Origin: ZC4RG29 sp036381475
GTDB taxonomy: Bacteria; Bacteroidota; Bacteroidia; Cytophagales; Cyclobacteriaceae
Assembly: GCA_036381475.1 (NCBI GenBank)
Contig: DASVCT010000319.1
Span: forward strand, 1-5,370
Direction of reading: 5' to 3'
DNA length: 5,370 bases
Below the pieces are notes generated by a model. It was given only the letters and a program-made list of their open reading frames with translations, was not told where the DNA came from and did no database searches. Shown here one piece after another: positions 1-5,370 of this stretch. The translations under genes were made by a program, and so were the position numbers. Position 1 is the stretch's first letter, and each line of letters starts with the position of its first letter.

Positions 1-1
1 G

Positions 2-868
2 CCGGAAATCATCCGTGAGTATGCAGAAAGAGACGGAAGAATTGCTGCGGTATTCTCACCAACAAACCGGGGCTACGTCGTTCATCTCAATGAAGGCATT
101 AGGCGCGCCCGTGGCCAGTATATCGCGAGGATGGATGGTGACGACGTTGCATTGCCCAGGCGGCTGGAGGTACAAAAGCGGTTGCTCGACACCGAACGGG
201 AAATCGCTGTCGCCGGAGCATCAACCATCACGATTGATGAGAACGGCGAAGGCGAAGTGATCAATAGGCGGCAATCGTCGCCATCGTGCCTGTACTGGCA
301 GAGTTTTTTTACGAACCCGTTCGCTCATCCTACGGTGATGTATCGGAGGGACGCAGTCTTGTCTGCAGGTGGATATGACGAAATGAAAATGCCCGCTGAG
401 GATTATGACTTATGGACCCGATTGTTACCTGCCTGGCAATTCACTAACATCAAGGATCCTTTATTGAAATACAGGCAGCACGCCGATTCCGTCTCCGTTC
501 GAAAGCGCGAGATCCAACGGAGAAACTCAGGCAAAGCCCTGGCAGAACTGTGGAAAAGCCAGCTCGGTATCGATATCTCCGAAGATGAAGTCCTATTTCT
601 GAAAGGATTTCACAAGGGATATAACGACCTCCCGGCACATTTGGCACCTTCGGTTTTTGATAAAATCTGGGCCCTTCGGGAAAAGACGCGCTCACGATTT
701 GCTGAGGTTGACGACGAGGTGCATCGTGATGCTTTTCGTCGTGGTTTGTATTTGGCCGTGCGTGTGCGTTCGGTTTCTGTAGCGAGTTTCCTGCGCCTGT
801 CAGCGCAACTCGTTGCCAATTATCCGAATTATACCACCAAACAAGTGCTGTATGGAAGGTTCGCGTAG
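2..868 (+). CDS. Family-2 glycosyltransferase, 5'-truncated by the window edge
   Basis: This is an inverting GT-A-fold glycosyltransferase that would move a sugar from a nucleotide-sugar donor to a growing polysaccharide or lipid-linked oligosaccharide at the cytoplasmic membrane face. The frame is open from base 2 with no stop, and clear family sequence precedes the first in-frame ATG (131), so that ATG is internal. Bases 68-145 encode an NRG...LNEGI..A.G.YIARMDGDD block, whose DGDD (134-145) is the DXD-type metal and nucleotide-binding motif. An ED pair at 398-403 (AEDYDLW) is the usual acceptor and catalytic-base region, preceded by HPTVMYRR and GGYDE segments. By comparison with the family, roughly 50-60 N-terminal residues, carrying the VSIIPxYN strand and the first DD motif, lie upstream of the window. 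The C-terminal ~110 residues are variable and helical and give no substrate clue. The stop lies inside the next gene (17-base overlap). The fold is certain; donor and acceptor are unknown. Confidence 0.93.
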   Translation, partial: PEIIREYAERDGRIAAVFSPTNRGYVVHLNEGIRRARGQYIARMDGDDVALPRRLEVQKRLLDTEREIAVAGASTITIDENGEGEVINRRQSSPSCLYWQSFFTNPFAHPTVMYRRDAVLSAGGYDEMKMPAEDYDLWTRLLPAWQFTNIKDPLLKYRQHADSVSVRKREIQRRNSGKALAELWKSQLGIDISEDEVLFLKGFHKGYNDLPAHLAPSVFDKIWALREKTRSRFAEVDDEVHRDAFRRGLYLAVRVRSVSVASFLRLSAQLVANYPNYTTKQVLYGRFA

Positions 869-1853
869 CTTGGTGTCTATTATTATGCCCGCATTCAACT
901 GCGAGAAATACATTACTCGGGCAATTACAAGCATCCAGAATCAAACCTACCTGCGGTGGGAGCTGCTGGTTTGCGACGACGCGTCCAGTGATGGTACGCT
1001 ATCGATAATAAGGAGATTCGCAATGGATGACCCACGGATACAGGTTCACGAAAATCGTGAAAATCTAAAGCTGCTGAAAACGCGCAACATGCTGCTGGAA
1101 CTAGCAAAGGGTGATCTGATTGCGTTTCAGGACGCAGATGACTATTCTGACCCCAGAAGACTTGAATTGATGGTTGCTGAGTTTTCCCGAAATCCGCGTT
1201 TGGGTCTCCTGGCATCTCAAGTAGCCTATGTTGATGACACGGGAAGAATTTTAAGAACAAGCAAAAAGCCCACGACCTACGAGGAAGTAATGGCATGCAT
1301 GACAAAACGCAACGTCGTAGGAGGAGCGATAATGATGATACGCAGAAATGCATTGGAGTCGATAGGCGGTCAGTTTCGCGAATATCTGGATGGACTTTCG
1401 TATCAGGATTATGATTTATCTCTTTTAATCGCCGAACGGTATGAAGCGTACGCGCTTCCCCAGGTCTTGTACTATTATCGACAGCACGCTTCTTCCTCGT
1501 CTAAGCGGATCAACGTTGACAGAATCATAGCCGAGGAGGTAGTCAAGCATCTGGCAAGACAACGCAGGGAAACCGGACAAGATGATCTTATGCGCAATCG
1601 CCCTGACCTGGTGCAGGAATATTTTGAGGCCCTGCGCAAACCCTATAAGGCTGACCCCTCACTCGTGTATCGGGAATTTGCTTCGTCCCTTATGTTCAAC
1701 CGCCTGTTCGGTCGTGCGATAAAGGCAGCCTGGTTGGGTGTGCTGAACCGCCCCGGTTATCTTGTAAACTGGCGTACCTTGCAATATTGTCTTAGGGTGT
1801 CATTGATCAAATGGCTGTCATTTCGTGCTGATAGAAATAAGTACATCGCCTAA
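852..1853 (+). CDS. Family-2 glycosyltransferase
   Basis: This is a complete 333-residue GT-A glycosyltransferase, a second member of the same family as the upstream gene but clearly divergent from it. The N-terminus reads SLVSIIMPAFN (residues 6-16), the standard first strand. It is followed by SIQNQTY (27-33), the nucleotide-binding VCDDASSDGT (40-49), and the DXD motif as QDADD (93-97). The segment normally reading ED is YQDYDL (184-189), so the conserved Glu is Gln while the Asp is kept. The ~130 residues after that are basic and variable, with no clear membrane span. The ATG at 852 is chosen because the conserved strand begins six residues later. An in-frame TTG at 813 would add 13 unlike residues, and TTG 870 or GTG 873 would start inside the strand. 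No strong ribosome binding site precedes 852, so translation is probably coupled to the upstream gene, whose stop overlaps by 17 bases. The sugar transferred is unknown. Confidence 0.92.
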   Translation: MEGSRSLVSIIMPAFNCEKYITRAITSIQNQTYLRWELLVCDDASSDGTLSIIRRFAMDDPRIQVHENRENLKLLKTRNMLLELAKGDLIAFQDADDYSDPRRLELMVAEFSRNPRLGLLASQVAYVDDTGRILRTSKKPTTYEEVMACMTKRNVVGGAIMMIRRNALESIGGQFREYLDGLSYQDYDLSLLIAERYEAYALPQVLYYYRQHASSSSKRINVDRIIAEEVVKHLARQRRETGQDDLMRNRPDLVQEYFEALRKPYKADPSLVYREFASSLMFNRLFGRAIKAAWLGVLNRPGYLVNWRTLQYCLRVSLIKWLSFRADRNKYIA

Positions 1854-3582
1854 GTTAGTCCCAGGTGCCAGGGCAATCGCTGAGGTGGATAGCGCGTCGG
1901 TATGGTTGCACGGAAAAGCGAGCTTCGGCCATGTTGTCGATGTGCCCGGGGCAATGGCCATGTATACGCAGCCGCCAATGCTGGACAACTACCATGGGGA
2001 TGGTTCCGGTCACCAAATCGTAAGATCACACGATGATCTGCAGCACCTTCAAAATGAAGTGAGTGGGGTAGTAGTCGAATGGGAGAATGACCGTCTTAGG
2101 GTCCTTGGTTTCTCCGCCCGGATATCAAGATCGCGTGTTTACTTTTTGATAAAGGGCAGTTCCCTGTTGTTGAGCTTCGACCTTCGCGAACTGTTACCAT
2201 ATTCAAAGCGCACCTTGAACAGTGAAGTTGCCTATGGAATAGTAAAGTTTGGTGAAGCGGCGGAATACCATACAATCCTAGACGACATTTTCTGTATTCC
2301 CGGGGGATGCAGCCTGAGCATGGATGCCGTCGCATTAAGGCAGGCGACGGCTGCTGGATACATCCCGGAATCTTCGTTTGCTCCCTATTTCCAAATCCAC
2401 TATAGCCTGACAGGCGGCGACGAGGCCAGAACCGAGTCGAAGCTCATGGAAGTCTTGGCAATGCTTTCGCATTATGATCCTGCACTCCTTGTGAGCGGTG
2501 GAGTGGATTCCACGTTGCTTAATTTTTTGTATGACAAAATAGTTGACCGTCCATACCAGGCGGTTTTTCTGAATTTCATAGATGCTCCTGGCGAATATGA
2601 GTATGCCAGACAATCAATTCGTAATACGAGAGCGGAGTGGACGCCAATAGATATTCACAATGAATCGTTCCTGGACGATTTCAAAGAAAGCATCGCGAGG
2701 CTGATTTACCCTGTTTATGACAACGGCTCTGTATTCGCCGGATACAAAATAGCGAAACATTTTTCATCTGACCGAGGATCAAGCATTTCATTCATAGATG
2801 GTACCCTAGCCGATAGTTGTTATGGCGTGAAAAATTACAACGTTGAACTTGTAGAAGGTAAGTACCAGCCGGAGTTTTACTCGTTCCTCAAAGAGTTGTT
2901 ATATGTTGGTGGAGCGTACTGCGGCATAAGGTTCAATGGCACAAAGCCGCGGGATGCTTTTTTGAACGATGAGTTCTTACAGGACCTTCTTTGGTATGGC
3001 GGACCCTTCATCAACGCATTCTTTCGGAATTCCCGAAAATATACCAGGTCGCTTAAGGCGAAGTATTATCGCTATGTCGACTTTCTCCATCCGGACGATA
3101 GGTCAAAATACTGGCCGGTATACACCATTCTTAAGCTGATGCTCTACGCGGGAAAACAGACGACAGTTAAAACCTACGACGCGCTGCTACCTCATCGGGT
3201 CTACTATCCTTTTATGTTTCCCTCGATCCTGGAGGACCAGGGAAGATATACCTGGGAAGAAAAATCGAGGGGAGATACCATAAAAGCTCCGCTGAAGAAC
3301 ATTTTGGCAAAATACATTGATGCGTCTTTTGTTAACCGAAGAAAGTCTGGTCTGCAGTCGCAGACAAAACGGTGGCTGCTAATTCCGGAGGCAAAGGCAT
3401 TTGCGGTTGACCTGATTAGTCGCAACGGAGGCATTGCGGAAGCTATGATGGGTTCAAAGCGTCACTGGCTTCTCCGGCAATTCCGGAGCGACAAACCTGT
3501 TGCTGAAGTTGTTTCAATTGCTTTGTCTCTGACTGTGATCCAGTATTGGTGTGACCTTCATAAGATAGAGGACTACTCGTGA
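1825..3582 (+). CDS. Asparagine-synthetase-like PP-loop amide ligase with degenerate glutaminase domain
   Basis: The protein (585 residues from GTG 1825) has the two-domain layout of asparagine synthetase B. The N-terminal ~165 residues keep the outline of the glutaminase fold: WLHGKASFGH (27-36), SFDLRELL (117-124), and IPGGCSL (158-164), which matches the lppG turn closing that domain. They lack the Cys-Gly-Ile start and the NGEIYN-type glutamine-binding segment. The synthetase half is better kept: PP-loop SGGVDS (224-229), DGTLADSCYG (325-334) where asparagine synthetases have GEGADELFGGY, and C-terminal IKAPLKNIL (486-494) plus NRRKSG (504-509), matching the conserved Lys/Arg region. It should adenylate a carboxylate and join it to an amine or ammonia. 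Among glycosyltransferases, an acidic sugar is the likely substrate (inference). The start is uncertain. GTG 1825 overlaps the previous gene by 29 bases; GTG 1885 leaves a 31-base gap; ATG 1954 or 1960 would cut off the family-like WLHGKASFGH segment. WbpS-like O-antigen amidotransferases and lasso cyclases are comparable, but I assign no symbol. Confidence 0.85.
   Translation: MLIEISTSPKLVPGARAIAEVDSASVWLHGKASFGHVVDVPGAMAMYTQPPMLDNYHGDGSGHQIVRSHDDLQHLQNEVSGVVVEWENDRLRVLGFSARISRSRVYFLIKGSSLLLSFDLRELLPYSKRTLNSEVAYGIVKFGEAAEYHTILDDIFCIPGGCSLSMDAVALRQATAAGYIPESSFAPYFQIHYSLTGGDEARTESKLMEVLAMLSHYDPALLVSGGVDSTLLNFLYDKIVDRPYQAVFLNFIDAPGEYEYARQSIRNTRAEWTPIDIHNESFLDDFKESIARLIYPVYDNGSVFAGYKIAKHFSSDRGSSISFIDGTLADSCYGVKNYNVELVEGKYQPEFYSFLKELLYVGGAYCGIRFNGTKPRDAFLNDEFLQDLLWYGGPFINAFFRNSRKYTRSLKAKYYRYVDFLHPDDRSKYWPVYTILKLMLYAGKQTTVKTYDALLPHRVYYPFMFPSILEDQGRYTWEEKSRGDTIKAPLKNILAKYIDASFVNRRKSGLQSQTKRWLLIPEAKAFAVDLISRNGGIAEAMMGSKRHWLLRQFRSDKPVAEVVSIALSLTVIQYWCDLHKIEDYS
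3567..3572 (+). promoter_or_regulatory. Ribosome binding site deciding the GTG start of the GT4 gene
   Basis: AGAGGA lies inside the last codons of the PP-loop gene, six bases before the GTG at 3579. It supports that rare start over any later one, and fits translational coupling through the 4-base GTGA overlap. Confidence 0.7.
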
Positions 3583-4724
3583 AGAATATTCTATTTCTTG
3601 CCGACCCAAATTCAATCCACGACGTAAAGTGGATCTCCTATTTTCATGAAGCAGGATATGCACGGTGTTTTGTCTTGCCGCGGGATCATCATTTTGCTAC
3701 TTATCAAAAGAGTGGAGCAGCCAAGGGTTGCACTTTTGAAATGCTCAACCCGATCCATGATTTTTCCGTCCGCAGATTTCTCAGAACATTAAAAGAGGCA
3801 ATTCGAATCAAGGCAATCATCGCGCAAAAGCGCATCGACCTAATACACATTTTGTATGCCGAGCCCAACGCGCTATGGTGCCTGTTTCGCGATTACTTCA
3901 ACGTGCCGATGATTATCAGCGCAAGAGGTTCGGATGTCCTGAGAACCATTCCCCAGGCATTTCATCGACACGATCCTTTGAACAAGTTGGTTTCGACAAT
4001 ATACAGGCGCGCGTTCAGAAAGGCTGATTGGATCACCGGCACATCACAGGCGCAGTTTGATTCGATTTCAAAGTTTTCGACGAGGAGCCACGGAATGAGT
4101 ATTGTCAGAACCGGGATAGATCGGAAAAAAATCGAGGGCGACACATCAGGATATTTCCCGCTGAGCACCAGCCGTTCCTTCATTCTATTCCCCCGGTATA
4201 TGCGACCTGTATACAACCATACGCTAGAATTAGCGGCTATTGCCATGCTCCCACCTTCAATAAAGCAGTCCCATGTTATGGTCTTTCTCGGAAGGAACGG
4301 GGGAGATGAGGAATACGAACGGGAGATACTCCACTTAATGGAAGCTCAGCCCGAGGTCACGTTTGAATTTCTGGAACGCCAGAGCCAGGAGTCGCTATTC
4401 GAGTTGTACAAACGGGCAAGTGTTGTAGTAATGACACCCTTGTCGGATGGTAGCCCTGTCTCAGGCATGGAGGCTTTGTTGTGTGGGTCGAAATTGATCC
4501 TTGGGCCACTCCATTATGATTCGGATATCTTTTCGCAGGCAATCCGGATGCAGACCTGGGATGCGGCCGAACTGGCAGCGCTGATCACGCGTACGCTAGA
4601 TGACCCACACAGGCCCCAACTATCAGCAAAAGAAATTGCCGCCATGGACCGTGAAGCGAACATGACAAGGATGCAGGAGATATATCAATCGCTAGTTGGA
4701 TCCTCAGGCTCCATTGAGGTTTGA
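3579..4724 (+). CDS. GT4-type (GT-B fold) glycosyltransferase
   Basis: This 381-residue protein has the length and two-Rossmann layout of retaining family-4 glycosyltransferases. The N-terminal acceptor domain starts MKNILFLADP and contains DLIHILYAE (87-95) and SARGSDVL (114-121), followed by the TGTSQ (153-157) and RTGID (177-181) turns that end the domain. The C-terminal donor domain begins FPRYMRPVYNHTLELAAI (204-221), the R...YN variant of the phosphate-contacting GRL..KG segment. It ends in LSDGSPVSGMEALLCG (288-303), the EX7E region, with Asp290 in place of the first Glu and Glu298 retained. It probably adds one sugar to a lipid-linked intermediate on the cytoplasmic side of the membrane. 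Start: GTG at 3579 overlaps the preceding TGA as GTGA, has a good Shine-Dalgarno sequence six bases upstream, and puts the first beta strand at residue 4. Donor and linkage are not readable from the sequence. Confidence 0.92.
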   Translation: MKNILFLADPNSIHDVKWISYFHEAGYARCFVLPRDHHFATYQKSGAAKGCTFEMLNPIHDFSVRRFLRTLKEAIRIKAIIAQKRIDLIHILYAEPNALWCLFRDYFNVPMIISARGSDVLRTIPQAFHRHDPLNKLVSTIYRRAFRKADWITGTSQAQFDSISKFSTRSHGMSIVRTGIDRKKIEGDTSGYFPLSTSRSFILFPRYMRPVYNHTLELAAIAMLPPSIKQSHVMVFLGRNGGDEEYEREILHLMEAQPEVTFEFLERQSQESLFELYKRASVVVMTPLSDGSPVSGMEALLCGSKLILGPLHYDSDIFSQAIRMQTWDAAELAALITRTLDDPHRPQLSAKEIAAMDREANMTRMQEIYQSLVGSSGSIEV

Positions 4725-4785
4725 ATTTCTACGAGATGATTCGTTGAATTGGTATTTTCAGACATCACTACTTGAAAAGTGCCTA
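4725..4785 (+). other. 61-base intergenic gap, no clear regulatory signal
   Basis: This is the only gap in the gene run. It holds a weak 4-bp inverted repeat (ACGA at 4731-4734 with TCGT at 4741-4744) with no following T-run, so it is not a credible terminator. TTGAAT at 4744-4749 resembles a -35 box, but no matching -10 sits at proper spacing. GAAAAG at 4774-4779, six bases before ATG 4786, may be a weak ribosome binding site. Confidence 0.4.
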
Positions 4786-5370
4786 ATGATCTTGAGAGAC
4801 AAAAATATTCTTCTGATTTCTCCCGAACCGTGGGATCATATTTTTGTTTCCAAACACCACTACGCTGTTCACTTGGGGCGAAGGAGTAATAAAGTCTTTT
4901 TTTTAAATCCTCCGGGGAAACGGCCGTCTGTTACCGGAACTGACTACCAAAATGTATGGTCTGTTCACTATGCAGGGTTTCCGAAGGGATTGAGGTATTA
5001 CCCAGGAGCATTGCAGCGACACTTTATCAGAAGGAGGTTTCATGAATTGGAACGGCTATGCGGCGCGGATTTCGATATAGTGTGGTCATTCGACAATTCC
5101 GTTTTTTTCGATTTTTCGGCGCTTCCAGGGAAAGTTCTGACTATTTCACATATTGTTGATTCGACACAGGACTTTCAATTTCACAAAGCAGCCTCCACCG
5201 CCAATCTTTGTTTGGGGGTGACACGCGAAATAGTGAATCGTTTGAAGAAGGCGAATCCCCGAAGTTTTTTTGTTCAGCATGGTTATGCACAGCCTGGCGA
5301 TATTGCCGAGATCCACCTGCCCGGTACACATGCTATTCGGGTAGGCTATGCCGGAAACCTTGACTTACGA
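4786..5370 (+). CDS. GT-B-type glycosyltransferase, N-terminal part (3'-truncated by the window edge)
   Basis: A frame open from ATG 4786 to the window end encodes 195 residues with no stop. It opens with a first strand and motif KNILLISPEPWDHIFVSKHH (6-25), followed by VFFLNPP (37-43), DFDIVWSFDN (95-104), an ISHIVDS turn (120-126), LCLGVTREIV (141-150), FFVQHGYA (161-168) and VGYAGNLDLR (186-195). This series (Rossmann first strand, 'D.vWsfd', an H..D turn, 'GVT' with a helix, 'HG', then 'GYaGnL' opening the second domain) matches the N-terminal half of GT1/GT4-like glycosyltransferases of polysaccharide loci, TuaH-like in style. The donor-binding half with the EX7E-type motif should follow outside the window. 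Start: ATG 4786 places the first strand at residue 8. The frame stays open upstream to 4696 with TTG codons at 4696, 4714 and 4744, but that stretch does not look like the family. It is probably cotranscribed with the preceding genes. Acceptor and donor are unknown. Confidence 0.85.
   Translation, partial: MILRDKNILLISPEPWDHIFVSKHHYAVHLGRRSNKVFFLNPPGKRPSVTGTDYQNVWSVHYAGFPKGLRYYPGALQRHFIRRRFHELERLCGADFDIVWSFDNSVFFDFSALPGKVLTISHIVDSTQDFQFHKAASTANLCLGVTREIVNRLKKANPRSFFVQHGYAQPGDIAEIHLPGTHAIRVGYAGNLDLR

Noticed and set aside
131..133. ATG as start of the first gene
   Set aside because: Conserved GT2 sequence (NRG...LNEGI...YIARMDGDD) runs through and before this codon, so the gene begins upstream of the window.
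450..944. 164-codon open frame on the minus strand
   Set aside because: It lies antisense to the conserved GT2 coding frames on the plus strand, spans the gene junction and shows no recognisable family sequence.
925..1353. 142-codon open frame on the minus strand
   Set aside because: It is antisense to the catalytic half of the second GT2 gene and has low-complexity Leu/Pro/Ser composition typical of shadow frames.
1804..1900. Frameshift that removed a normal Cys-Gly-Ile glutaminase start from the PP-loop gene
   Set aside because: The frame is closed at 1804. The overlapping frame reads on as a plausible GT2 C-terminus, and no CGI-like sequence is seen in the bases just upstream.
1825..3582. 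Lasso peptide cyclase (B1/McjC-type) as the identity of the PP-loop protein
   Set aside because: The cysteine-less AsnB layout is similar, but no small precursor peptide, leader-binding protein, protease or transporter gene is present. All neighbours are glycosyltransferases.
4731..4744. Small inverted repeat as a terminator between the last two genes
   Set aside because: Only four base pairs with a six-base loop, not GC-rich, and no T-run follows.
5031..5080. Strong Shine-Dalgarno-like AAGGAGG followed by ATG at 5042
   Set aside because: The ATG opens only 12 codons in another frame, ending at a TAG. The purine run simply encodes Arg-Arg within the last glycosyltransferase.

Overview
The window is a dense run of five same-strand genes from a surface-polysaccharide (O-antigen, capsule or exopolysaccharide) locus. 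From 5' to 3' they are: the C-terminal part of a family-2 glycosyltransferase (2..868), a complete second family-2 glycosyltransferase (852..1853), an asparagine-synthetase-like PP-loop amide ligase with a degenerate glutaminase half (1825..3582), a GT4-type glycosyltransferase (3579..4724), and the first 195 codons of another GT-B-type glycosyltransferase (4786..5370, running off the end). The first four are joined by short overlaps (17, up to 29, and 4 bases), as expected for one transcription unit with coupled translation. The only gap is 61 bases, before the last gene. I see no convincing promoter, terminator, RNA gene, mobile element, CRISPR array or sizeable repeat.

Organism: the sequence suggests a bacterium of intermediate GC content, with an operon style and families common in Gram-negative (probably proteobacterial) polysaccharide clusters. 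Nothing in the window fixes the genus. No flippase (Wzx), polymerase (Wzy), sugar-nucleotide synthesis gene or export gene is present, so neither the polymer type nor the assembly route can be read from here.

How the genes probably work together: the glycosyltransferases would add successive sugars to a lipid-linked repeat unit at the cytoplasmic face of the inner membrane. The PP-loop protein would adenylate a carboxylate, perhaps on a uronic acid or other acidic sugar, and form an amide. Its N-terminal half still looks like the class II glutaminase fold, but it has no N-terminal catalytic cysteine and no recognisable glutamine-binding NGEIYN-type segment. It is therefore unlikely to draw ammonia from glutamine the way asparagine synthetase B does. 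It may use free ammonia or an amino compound as nucleophile, as related cysteine-less enzymes (beta-lactam synthetase, lasso peptide cyclase) use amines. This is the most interesting point in the window; its substrate cannot be read from sequence alone.
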